The notes under the pieces were generated by a model, which saw only the letters and a program-made list of their open reading frames with translations, ran no database searches and was not told where the DNA came from. Source: Novosphingopyxis baekryungensis DSM 16222 (GTDB lineage: Bacteria > Pseudomonadota > Alphaproteobacteria > Sphingomonadales > Sphingomonadaceae). From it: a stretch of 64,000 nucleotides of DNA. The position numbers and the translations under genes were made by a program. Of this stretch, positions 18,078-25,829 are shown in pieces; within the stretch, counting starts at the first letter, position 1; each line of letters starts with the position of its first letter. The stretch is taken from contig NZ_ATUR01000002.1 of assembly GCF_000420305.1 (NCBI RefSeq), forward strand, positions 620,001-684,000, given 5' to 3'.

Positions 18078-18359
18078 ATGACCGACCAAGCGCCGCCCGC
18101 CGCGAACACCGCGCCTGCAGACCAGGCTTCCCCGACCGATCAGCTCAGCTTTGAGGAGTCGCTCAAGCGGCTGGAGGATATCGTCAACCAGCTGGAGCGC
18201 GGCGATGTGCCGCTCGACAAGTCGATCGATCTCTATGCCGAAGGTGACCGGTTGCGCGCGCAGTGCCAGAAACGGCTCGACGCGGCCCGCGCCAAGATCG
18301 ACCAGATTCGCGTGCGTGCGGATGGCACGGCGGATGGCACCCGCCCGTTCGACGATTGA
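18078..18359 (+). CDS. xseB: Exodeoxyribonuclease VII small subunit
   Basis: XseB is the small subunit of exonuclease VII, a single-strand DNA exonuclease, with XseA as catalytic partner. The 93-residue product has the family core LSFEESLKRLEDIVNQLERG and PLDKSIDLYAEGDRLRA, a two-helix coiled bundle, ending in short polar residues. The start is uncertain between in-frame ATG codons at 18066 and 18078, both giving a disordered Ala/Pro tail before the core. It lies 16 bases upstream of ispA, the common xseB-ispA pairing; xseA and dxs are not in the window. Confidence 0.93.
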   Translation: MTDQAPPAANTAPADQASPTDQLSFEESLKRLEDIVNQLERGDVPLDKSIDLYAEGDRLRAQCQKRLDAARAKIDQIRVRADGTADGTRPFDD

Positions 18360-18375
18360 TCGGGCACACCGCATC

Positions 18376-19275
18376 ATGACCGCCAACGCCACCAGCCTGA
18401 CCACCGCCTTCGAGCGCATGACCGCCGAGGTCGATGCGCTGTTCGATATTCTGCTGGCATCGCCCGCCGACACGCGCGCGCGGCTATATGATGCCATGCG
18501 CCATGCTGCGGTGGGCGGCGGAAAGCGCCTGCGCCCGCTGCTGCTGGTGTCCGTTGCCGAAATGCTGGGCGTGGACCGGGCCGCCGCCGTGCGCGCGGGC
18601 GGCGCGGTGGAAGCGATCCATGTCTATTCGCTGATTCACGACGATCTGCCGGCGATGGACGATGACGATCTGCGCCGCGGCAAACCCACCGTGCACAAGG
18701 CGTTCGACGAGGCGACCGCCGTGCTGGCGGGCGACAGTCTGCACGCGCTCGCGTTCGAGATACTGGCCGACGAACAGGTGCACAGCGATCCGGCCATCCG
18801 CATGGAACTGGTCCGCATCCTTGCCGAAGCCAGCGGCCCGAGCGGCATGGCGGGCGGCCAGATGATGGATCTGGAGGCGGACAAGGGCGGTTATGACCTG
18901 CCCACCGTCACGCGGTTGCAGCAGCTCAAGACCGGCGCGCTGATCGGCGCATCGGTGGAGATGGGCGCCGTGCTGGGCCGGGCATCGGACGATATGCATG
19001 TCGCGCTGCGCGGTTATGCCCGCGACATCGGCCTGGCCTTCCAGATCGCCGACGATCTGATCGATGTGGAAGGGGACGAGGAAAAGGCCGGCAAGGCGCT
19101 GCGCAAGGATGGCGAACAGGGCAAGGAAACCTTCGTCTCGCTGCTCGGTATCGATCGTGCGCGCGAGCAGGCGCATATCCTGTCCGAACAGGCCGTGCGG
19201 CATCTGCGCAGCTTTGGCGCGGAAGCCGATATTCTGCGTGCGCTGGCACGCTTCACGGTCGAACGCGATCGATAG
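18376..19275 (+). CDS. ispA: Farnesyl diphosphate synthase (polyprenyl synthase family)
   Basis: This 299-residue trans-prenyltransferase condenses DMAPP/GPP with IPP to farnesyl diphosphate, feeding ubiquinone and undecaprenyl-phosphate synthesis. Substrate motifs are clear: GGKRLRP near residues 48-54, the first aspartate-rich motif DDLPAMDDDD near 89-98, and the second, QIADDLIDVEG. The start at 18376 puts the N-terminus in the usual place for the family. It follows xseB closely and precedes coaD by 18 bases. Confidence 0.95.
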   Translation: MTANATSLTTAFERMTAEVDALFDILLASPADTRARLYDAMRHAAVGGGKRLRPLLLVSVAEMLGVDRAAAVRAGGAVEAIHVYSLIHDDLPAMDDDDLRRGKPTVHKAFDEATAVLAGDSLHALAFEILADEQVHSDPAIRMELVRILAEASGPSGMAGGQMMDLEADKGGYDLPTVTRLQQLKTGALIGASVEMGAVLGRASDDMHVALRGYARDIGLAFQIADDLIDVEGDEEKAGKALRKDGEQGKETFVSLLGIDRAREQAHILSEQAVRHLRSFGAEADILRALARFTVERDR

Positions 19276-19293
19276 GGCGAAAGGGGCCAAGCC

Positions 19294-19791
19294 ATGACAC
19301 GCGTAGGAATTTATCCCGGAACATTCGATCCGATCACCCTGGGCCATATGGACATCATCCGCCGGGGCGCAAAGCTTGTCGACAAGCTGGTGATCGGGGT
19401 GACCACAAACCCGTCCAAGAACCCGATGTTCGACGTCGATGAACGGCTCGCCATGGTCCGGCGCGAAGTGGCCGATATCGACAGCGCGGAGATCGAGGTG
19501 GTCAGCTTCGGCAATCTGCTGATGCATTTTGCCGAGCAGGTGGGCGCGTCCGTTATCGTGCGCGGCCTGCGGGCGGTGGCCGATTTCGAATATGAGTATC
19601 AGATGGCCGGTATGAACCAGCAGCTGAACGATTCGATCGAGACGATCTTTCTGATGGCCGACGTGTCGCTGCAGCCCATCGCATCCCGGCTGGTGAAGGA
19701 AATCGCCATATTCGAGGGCGATATTTCCAAATTCGTGACGCCTGCAGTGTGCGCGGAAGTCGTGGCGCGGGTGGCCAGAAACAAGGCATGA
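19294..19791 (+). CDS. coaD: Phosphopantetheine adenylyltransferase
   Basis: CoaD adenylates 4'-phosphopantetheine to dephospho-CoA, the fourth step of coenzyme A synthesis. The 165-residue length is standard. The nucleotidyltransferase signature YPGTFDPITLGH carries the T/HxGH motif, followed by the hexamer-interface and pantetheine region (RGLRAVADFEYEYQMAGMN) and the C-terminal SRLVKEIA loop. It is the third gene of a plus-strand run with xseB and ispA. Confidence 0.97.
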   Translation: MTRVGIYPGTFDPITLGHMDIIRRGAKLVDKLVIGVTTNPSKNPMFDVDERLAMVRREVADIDSAEIEVVSFGNLLMHFAEQVGASVIVRGLRAVADFEYEYQMAGMNQQLNDSIETIFLMADVSLQPIASRLVKEIAIFEGDISKFVTPAVCAEVVARVARNKA

Positions 19792-19946
19792 CCGATTGGC
19801 CATGCCGGGCGGCTGCGGCATGGCATACTCTAATCGTCACGCCGGCCTTGTTCATGGCCTCTTCGTTCATGACGCCTTCGTTCATGACAGGGCCAGCCGC
19901 ATTCGCTAGGGCGCTGACACTGGACAGATCACAGGACCGTGACCCG

Positions 19947-20615
19947 ATGCGTATAGCCAAGTTTTTTGCCTTTCTTGCCGCACTCATGCTGGGTGCTGCC
20001 GCCTATGCGCAGTCGACCGGACCGGTCGACGCTGCGGTGCCGGACCCCGATCTGAGCAATGTGCTCTATCTCGATCTGTCGACCGGCGGGCGCGTGACCA
20101 TCCGGATGTATCCCACGGTGGCCCCCAATCATGTCGAGCGGATCAAGACGCTGGCGCGGCAGGGCTTTTACGACGGGGTGATATTCCACCGCGTGATCGA
20201 AGGCTTCATGGCGCAGACCGGCGATCCGACGGGCACCGGCACCGGCGGATCCGATCTGCCCGATCTGGTGCAGGAATTCAGCAAGCTGCCCCATCTGCGT
20301 GGCACGCTCGCCATGGCGCGGGCCCAGAGCGAGGACAGCGCGAACAGCCAGTTCTTCATCGTCTTCCAGCCCAATTTCAAACTGGATGGCAAATATACCG
20401 TGGTGGGCCGCGTCACCTCCGGCATGGAATTTGTGGACGCCATCGCGCGGGGCGAGCCACCGGCGAATCCCGACGTCGTGCTGCAGGCCTCGCTCGGCGA
20501 TGCGCCCAAGCCGGAGCCCGATTACGCTGCCGCTCGTGCCCGCCTGAACGCCGCCAATCCGGCCGCGCAGCCTGCCGTGACCACGGACGAGCTGAACGCC
20601 CCGATCCGCCAGTAA
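19947..20615 (+). CDS. Periplasmic cyclophilin-type peptidyl-prolyl isomerase
   Basis: This 222-residue protein has a Sec signal (MRIAKFFAFLAALMLG, ending AYAQ) and a compact bacterial cyclophilin domain: RVTIRMYPTVAPNHVERI, FYDGVIFHRVIEGFMAQTGD with the catalytic arginine, the LRGTLAMARAQ and SANSQFFIVF strands. It should catalyse prolyl isomerisation in the periplasm. A Pro/Ala-rich tail follows the domain. The start at 19947 is the ATG that exposes the signal peptide. The 155 bases before it contain a short direct repeat (CGTTCATGAC) and nothing else of note. Confidence 0.92.
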   Translation: MRIAKFFAFLAALMLGAAAYAQSTGPVDAAVPDPDLSNVLYLDLSTGGRVTIRMYPTVAPNHVERIKTLARQGFYDGVIFHRVIEGFMAQTGDPTGTGTGGSDLPDLVQEFSKLPHLRGTLAMARAQSEDSANSQFFIVFQPNFKLDGKYTVVGRVTSGMEFVDAIARGEPPANPDVVLQASLGDAPKPEPDYAAARARLNAANPAAQPAVTTDELNAPIRQ

Positions 20616-20642
20616 ACCCGCATCCAGACGGGGGGCAGTGCG

Positions 20643-21668
20643 ATGCGTGTAGACCTGTTCGATTTCGATCTGCCGCCTGAGCGTATCGCGTTGCGGCCGG
20701 CCAGCCCGCGCGATGCCGCGCGGCTGCTGACGGTCGATGCGCTGGGCATGGCCGACCGGACGATGCGCGATCTGCCCGGCCTGCTGCGCGCTGGCGATGT
20801 GCTGGTGTTCAACGATACGCGGGTGATCCCGGCCCAGCTGGAGGGCATGCGGGGCGAGGCGCGGATCGGCGCAACGCTGCACAAGCGGATGGACCTGCGC
20901 CGCTGGCAGGCCTTTGTCCGCAATGCCAAGCGCCTGCGCGTCGGCGAACGCGTGGATTTCGGCCAGGATGTGACGGCAATCGCCGAGGACCGGCTGGACG
21001 ATGGCAGTTTCGTGCTGGCTTTCGAGGGCGAGGAACCGGTGGAAACGCTGATCGAGCGTGCCGGGCGCATGCCGCTGCCGCCCTATATCGCCGCCAAACG
21101 TCCGACGGATGCGCGCGATGCGGACGATTATCAGACCATGTTCGCGAAGGAAAAGGGCGCGGTGGCCGCACCGACGGCAGCGCTGCACTTTACGCCGGGG
21201 CTGATGGCCGCGCTGGAGCAGGCCGGTATCGCCACCGAGACTCTTACGCTGCATGTCGGCGCTGGCACCTTCTTGCCTGTAAAGGTGGACGATACCGACG
21301 CGCACCGGATGCATAGCGAATGGGGCCGGATCGACGCGGCGACGGCGGAGCGGCTGAATGCCGTGCGGGCAAAAGGCGGGCGGCTGATCTCGGTCGGCAC
21401 CACCGTGCTGCGCCTGCTGGAAAGTGCGAGCCGCGAGGATGGCCGCATCCAGCCGTTCGAGGGCGATACCGCCATCTTCATCACGCCGGGCTATCGCTTC
21501 CGGGCAATCGATGGCCTGATGACCAATTTCCATTTGCCCAAATCCACGCTGTTCATGCTGGTCAGCGCGCTGATGGGGCGGGAACGGATGCAGGCGGCCT
21601 ATGCCCATGCCATAGCCGAGGACTACCGCTTCTACAGCTATGGCGATGCGAGCCTGCTGCTGCCGTAA
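20643..21668 (+). CDS. queA: tRNA preQ1(34) ribosyltransferase-isomerase
   Basis: QueA transfers and rearranges the ribose of S-adenosylmethionine onto preQ1 in tRNA, giving epoxyqueuosine. The 341-residue length is normal. Family blocks are visible: the N-terminal [53 protein letters not shown] and [19 protein letters not shown]. tgt, acting earlier in the same pathway, is 2 kb downstream on the same strand, with a metal exporter and two minus-strand genes between. Confidence 0.97.
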   Translation: MRVDLFDFDLPPERIALRPASPRDAARLLTVDALGMADRTMRDLPGLLRAGDVLVFNDTRVIPAQLEGMRGEARIGATLHKRMDLRRWQAFVRNAKRLRVGERVDFGQDVTAIAEDRLDDGSFVLAFEGEEPVETLIERAGRMPLPPYIAAKRPTDARDADDYQTMFAKEKGAVAAPTAALHFTPGLMAALEQAGIATETLTLHVGAGTFLPVKVDDTDAHRMHSEWGRIDAATAERLNAVRAKGGRLISVGTTVLRLLESASREDGRIQPFEGDTAIFITPGYRFRAIDGLMTNFHLPKSTLFMLVSALMGRERMQAAYAHAIAEDYRFYSYGDASLLLP

Positions 21669-21725
21669 ACAATCGAGCGCGATGTCCTAGCATATCGCGC
21701 CCCGGCATCGTTAAAAGCCGGATCC

Positions 21726-22661
21726 ATGAGCGATTCGCATGCCCATCACGGCCATAGCCACGGTCCCGGCGGGCACAGCCATGCCCCGGCCGATTTCGGA
21801 CGCGCCTTTGCCATCGGCACCGTGCTCAATCTCGCATTCGTGGCGGTGGAGGGCGCGGCGGGGTTCATCACCGGATCGGTCGCGTTGCTGGCCGATGCCG
21901 GGCATAATCTGTCGGACGTCCTTGGCCTGCTGATTGCCTGGGGCGGGGCGGAGCTGGCCAAGCGTCCGGCCTCCGAACGGTTCACCTATGGCCTACGCGG
22001 TTCCTCCATCCTCGCGGCGATCGCCAATGGCGTGATCCTGATGGTGGCCGTCGGGGCCATTTCGCTGGAAGCGGTTCAGCGCTTTTCCGATCCGCCGCCC
22101 GTGCCCGGCGTCACCGTCATGATCGTGGCGGGTATCGGCATCCTCATCAACGGCGCCACCGCCATGCTGTTCGCGCGCGGACGCAAGGGCGATGTGAATA
22201 TTCGCGGGGCCTATCTGCACATGGCCGCCGATGCCGCCGTGTCCGCCGGTGTGGTGATTGCCGGCGCGCTGATCCTGTTTACCGGCGCGCGCTGGATCGA
22301 TCCGGTGGTCAGCCTGCTGATCGTGGTCGTGATCCTGTGGAGCACATGGGGTTTGCTGAAGGAATCGGTGGCCATGGCGCTGGGCGCCGTGCCGCGCGCG
22401 ATCGACCCCGGCGCGGTGCGGGGGCTGCTGGCCGGTCAGGACGGCGTGGCCCGCGTGCATGATCTGCACATCTGGCCCATGAGCACCACCGAAGTGGCGC
22501 TGACCGCGCATCTGGTGATGCCGGGCGGCCATCCCGGCGACGAATTCCTACTGAAGATGCAGCGGCTGCTCGATCATGATCACGGCATTGCGCATGTGAC
22601 CCTGCAGATCGAGATCAACGACGATGTGCCCTGCCTGCTGCATGACGAGCATTGCGCCTGA
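21726..22661 (+). CDS. Cation diffusion facilitator (CDF) metal exporter
   Basis: This 311-residue inner-membrane protein exports divalent metal, probably zinc or cobalt, in exchange for protons. It begins with a His-rich stretch (eight histidines in the first 20 residues), then six membrane helices with the metal-site pair ADAGHNLSDVLG in helix 2 and AADAAVSAGVV in helix 5, and a cytoplasmic C-terminal domain (VHDLHIWPMS). The exact metal cannot be told. Nearby minus-strand genes encode small exported proteins, one of them DUF2282-like. Confidence 0.93.
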   Translation: MSDSHAHHGHSHGPGGHSHAPADFGRAFAIGTVLNLAFVAVEGAAGFITGSVALLADAGHNLSDVLGLLIAWGGAELAKRPASERFTYGLRGSSILAAIANGVILMVAVGAISLEAVQRFSDPPPVPGVTVMIVAGIGILINGATAMLFARGRKGDVNIRGAYLHMAADAAVSAGVVIAGALILFTGARWIDPVVSLLIVVVILWSTWGLLKESVAMALGAVPRAIDPGAVRGLLAGQDGVARVHDLHIWPMSTTEVALTAHLVMPGGHPGDEFLLKMQRLLDHDHGIAHVTLQIEINDDVPCLLHDEHCA

Positions 22662-22668
22662 GCCGGCC

Positions 22669-23190
22669 CTAGTCGCGGCAGACCCGAAATGGCAGCTGCG
22701 CCTGACCAGCCTGTTGCGAGCCGACTTCGAGCGCCAGCGCCAGTACCGCGGCCAGATTCCGTGCGGGCAGGGGTTCCAGCTGCTCCAGCAGACGATCGGT
22801 AACCGAACAGGCCTGCGCATCCATCTCGAAGGCGATCTTTCCGGCCAGGGCGGGGGCCAGCACCATCTTGGCAAAGGCATCTCCGCTGCTGCCCGGAGCC
22901 AGCGGCAGATTGGCCAGCTCGGTCACCACCGTGCGGGCCGTGGGCCAGGCCTTGTCCGCCCCCGCCTGCCACTCTTGCGAAAGGCGCTGCGCATTGACGG
23001 TAAGATAAGCATTGGTGCCAAGACTAGGCGCACATTTGCGGGCCATCTCGGTGGCCAGCGAGGGCATGACATAGGCGGTCACGGCCTCATTCTGCGCAGG
23101 CGTGATGCAGGGCTTTGGCTGGGCAGCCTGCGCGCTCGCGGCGGCGGGCAAAGCGAACATGGCAGCGCCAAGGGCAAGGCGGGAGAACAT
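22669..23190 (-). CDS. Exported protein of unknown function
   Basis: This 173-residue protein has a clear Sec signal peptide (MFSRLALGAAMFALPAAASA, cleavage after ASA or AQA). The mature part is mostly alpha-helical, with four cysteines that could form two disulfides (PCITP, ARKCAP, QACSV and FRVC at the end). I do not recognise a domain. It is convergent with the CDF exporter, 7 bases away, and is followed upstream by another exported minus-strand gene. Periplasmic location is inferred. Confidence 0.72.
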   Translation of the reverse strand: MFSRLALGAAMFALPAAASAQAAQPKPCITPAQNEAVTAYVMPSLATEMARKCAPSLGTNAYLTVNAQRLSQEWQAGADKAWPTARTVVTELANLPLAPGSSGDAFAKMVLAPALAGKIAFEMDAQACSVTDRLLEQLEPLPARNLAAVLALALEVGSQQAGQAQLPFRVCRD

Positions 23191-23262
23191 GGGGGCTGAT
23201 CTTTCAGGCTGACGACGTTGCGCGGCCTGTAGGCGATGCCGACTGTCCCATGAATGAATGGC

Positions 23263-23598
23263 CTATAGCCGTGAATCGCGTCGTGAGGTGAGCGCGCCGC
23301 CAAGACTGGCGCAGGTGCCACGCGGCACGAACAGCCAGGCATCGCTCTGCCGGTCCAGACGCGCGGTGCCCGGCCCCTTGGCGCCGCCATGATTGGCCTG
23401 CGCCTTGGCAATGCCATAGCATTTCTCCTTCGGCGCCGGGCTGGGCATCGGCACGGGCCTGTCCGGCGTTTCCATCGAATAGCTGGTCGGCACCGGGCTG
23501 GGCGGTGCTTCGCGCGCGTTATCACAGGCCGAGAGGGCGCACAGCGCAAGCGCCACTGCGCCGGCACGTCGGACCGCTTGTGCTCCTGCCATTTGCAA
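23263..23598 (-). CDS. DUF2282 (bufferin-like) lipoprotein lacking core cysteines
   Basis: This 111-residue protein has a lipoprotein signal (LCALSAC) and a C-terminal region that aligns by eye to DUF2282: [10 protein letters not shown], a GPGT turn, a DAWLFVP strand and [12 protein letters not shown]2282 proteins (BufA1, bufferins) normally have two further cysteines between these blocks, which are modified to bind copper. Here the corresponding stretch reads NHGGA and TARLD, so those cysteines are gone. The modifying enzymes (MNIO protein BufB, BufC) are not encoded nearby. It may be a structural relative with a different role. The start at 23598 is 30 bases from the divergent tgt start. 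Confidence 0.68.
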   Translation of the reverse strand: MQMAGAQAVRRAGAVALALCALSACDNAREAPPSPVPTSYSMETPDRPVPMPSPAPKEKCYGIAKAQANHGGAKGPGTARLDRQSDAWLFVPRGTCASLGGALTSRRDSRL

Positions 23599-23627
23599 AT
23601 CCCCCGTGGCGCTCTAGAGGCAGAGCC

Positions 23628-24758
23628 ATGCCTCCACGTTTCGAATTCCACCTTTCCGCAACCGATGGCAAGGCGCGTACCGGCGAAATCCGCATGCGCC
23701 GGGGCACCATCGCCACCCCGGCGTTCATGCCGGTGGGCACCGCGGCCACGGTCAAAGCCATGAAACCGGCCGATGTGCGCGCGACCGGGGCGGATATCAT
23801 CCTCGGCAACACCTATCATCTGATGCTGCGGCCTGGCGCGGAACGGATCGACCGGCTGGGCGGGCTGCACGGCTTCATGGGCTGGGACCGCCCGATCCTG
23901 ACCGACAGCGGCGGCTATCAGGTCATGAGCCTGTCCGAGCTGCGCAAGATTACCGAGGAGGGGGTCAGCTTCAAGAGCCATCTCGACGGATCGAAGCATA
24001 TGCTCTCGCCCGAACGGTCGATGGAGATCCAGGCGCTGCTCGGCTCCGATATCGTGATGGCGTTCGACGAATGCCCGCGCGCCGACCAGCCGCGCCCGGT
24101 GATCGAAGCCTCGATGGAAATGAGCATGCGCTGGGCGCGGCGATCGCGCGAGGCTTTCGATACAGGAAAAACGGCGGATATCAGCGCGCTGTTCGGCATA
24201 CAGCAGGGCGCGCTGGACGAGGAGCTGCGCGGCCGGTCCGCCGAAGCGCTCCGGGCCATCGGGTTCGATGGATATGCCATTGGCGGCCTGGCGGTGGGCG
24301 AGGGGCAGGAGGCGATGTTCGCCACGCTGGATTTTGCGCCCGACATGCTGCCCGCCGATCGCCCGCGCTATCTGATGGGCGTCGGCAAGCCGGACGATCT
24401 GGTCGGCGCGGTGGAGCGCGGCGTGGATATGTTCGATTGCGTGCTGCCCACGCGCTCGGGCCGGAACGGACAGGCGTTTACCTGGGCCGGGCCGATCAAT
24501 ATCCGCAACGCCAAATTCGCCGAGGACACCGGCCCGCTGGACGCGCGCTGCGGCTGCCCGGTATGCACCGGCTGGTCGCGCGCCTATGTCCACCATCTTA
24601 TCCGCGCTGGCGAGATGTTGGGGGCCATGCTGATGACCGAACATAATCTGCACTTCTATCAGCAGCTTATGGCCGCTATGCGAGAGGCCATTGCGACCGG
24701 CGGTTTTGCCAGTTTTGCCACCGAATTCCGCGCCAATTATGTGAAAGTGTCCGTCTGA
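23628..24758 (+). CDS. tgt: tRNA-guanine transglycosylase
   Basis: Tgt exchanges guanine 34 for preQ1 in tRNAs with GUN anticodons. The 376-residue protein has the TIM-barrel signatures [14 protein letters not shown], the catalytic [25 protein letters not shown] and the nucleophile region [12 protein letters not shown]. The C-terminal zinc site [16 protein letters not shown] is complete. I chose the ATG at 23628, where the barrel begins; earlier in-frame starts overlap the divergent lipoprotein gene. Its stop overlaps the next start (TGATG). Confidence 0.97.
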   Translation: MPPRFEFHLSATDGKARTGEIRMRRGTIATPAFMPVGTAATVKAMKPADVRATGADIILGNTYHLMLRPGAERIDRLGGLHGFMGWDRPILTDSGGYQVMSLSELRKITEEGVSFKSHLDGSKHMLSPERSMEIQALLGSDIVMAFDECPRADQPRPVIEASMEMSMRWARRSREAFDTGKTADISALFGIQQGALDEELRGRSAEALRAIGFDGYAIGGLAVGEGQEAMFATLDFAPDMLPADRPRYLMGVGKPDDLVGAVERGVDMFDCVLPTRSGRNGQAFTWAGPINIRNAKFAEDTGPLDARCGCPVCTGWSRAYVHHLIRAGEMLGAMLMTEHNLHFYQQLMAAMREAIATGGFASFATEFRANYVKVSV

Positions 24759-25687
24759 TGCCATCCGGTCTCGCCGCCCTGCTCGACGATGTTGCGGGTA
24801 TCGCCAAACTCGCTGCCGCCTCGGTCGACGATGTCGGCGTTGCCGCAGGCAAGGCGGGCACCAAGGCCGCCGGTCTGGTGATCGACGATACGGCGGTGAC
24901 GCCCAAATATGTCGTTGGCCTGAGCCCGCAGCGCGAGCTGCCCATCATCTGGAAGATCGCCAAGGGATCGCTGTTCAACAAGCTGGTGATCCTGGTGCCG
25001 GTCGCCATGCTGCTGAGCGCGTTTCTGCCCTGGGCGTTGACCCCGATCCTGATGCTGGGCGGCACCTATCTGTGCTTCGAGGGCGCAGAAAAGATCATCC
25101 ACCGGCTGTTCCACGCCGACGACAAGGTGGAAAAGGTGGTCGCCACGCTCAATTCCACCGAGCTGGAGAAGCAGAAGGTCAAGGGCGCGGTGCGCACCGA
25201 CATGATCCTTTCGGCGGAAATCGTGGCGATTTCGCTTGGCGAGATAACCGATCAGGCGCTCGTCACGCAGGCGATCACGCTGATCGCCGTCTCCATTGCC
25301 ATCACGGCGGGCGTCTATGGCGCGGTGGGGCTGCTGGTAAAGCTGGACGATATCGGCCTGCATCTGGCCAAGGATGAGGGCGCACTGGCCGGATTTGGCC
25401 GCGGTCTGGTCAAGGTGATGCCCGGCGTGCTGAGCGCCATCACGGTCATCGGCACGGCGGCCATGCTGTGGGTGGGTGGCGGCATCATCGTGCATGGTCT
25501 GGAAGAGTTCGGACTGGAGGCGATACCGCATCTGATCCATGGGCTGAGCCATGGCGCAGAGGAACGCGCTGGCGGCCTGATCGGCTGGATCGTCGAAGCC
25601 GGGCTGTTCGGCGTCATCGGGATGATCCTGGGCGCCATCGTGGTCGGCATCCATATGGCCTGGGTCAGGATGCGCGGCGGGCATTGA
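24758..25687 (+). CDS. DUF808 (YedI-like) membrane protein
   Basis: This 309-residue protein matches the DUF808/YedI family. The N-terminus PSGLAALLDDVAGIAKLAAAS is diagnostic, followed by KAAGLVIDDTAVTPKYV, a cytosolic EKVVATLN segment and several membrane helices including GAVGLLVKLDDIGLHLA and GGGIIVHGLEEFG. It is an inner-membrane protein of unknown function. Its start overlaps the tgt stop, so it is likely co-translated with tgt; a role in queuosine synthesis is not known. Confidence 0.9.
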   Translation: MPSGLAALLDDVAGIAKLAAASVDDVGVAAGKAGTKAAGLVIDDTAVTPKYVVGLSPQRELPIIWKIAKGSLFNKLVILVPVAMLLSAFLPWALTPILMLGGTYLCFEGAEKIIHRLFHADDKVEKVVATLNSTELEKQKVKGAVRTDMILSAEIVAISLGEITDQALVTQAITLIAVSIAITAGVYGAVGLLVKLDDIGLHLAKDEGALAGFGRGLVKVMPGVLSAITVIGTAAMLWVGGGIIVHGLEEFGLEAIPHLIHGLSHGAEERAGGLIGWIVEAGLFGVIGMILGAIVVGIHMAWVRMRGGH

Positions 25688-25829
25688 GGGCGCTTCGGTC
25701 CATTACCTGCGCGGCAGCCGTTCGCCACGCGCCCTTCGGCTGCGCACGGCACGCACGCTCCGGCGCGGGGTGCGCGATACATCGGGATTTGCCTTCTAGT
25801 CGCTGACGGCACGGGCTAGGCTATGGCCC

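Noticed and set aside
19929-21608. A 559-residue minus-strand frame across the cyclophilin and queA.
   Set aside because: Both plus-strand genes have complete catalytic motifs; the antisense product has none.
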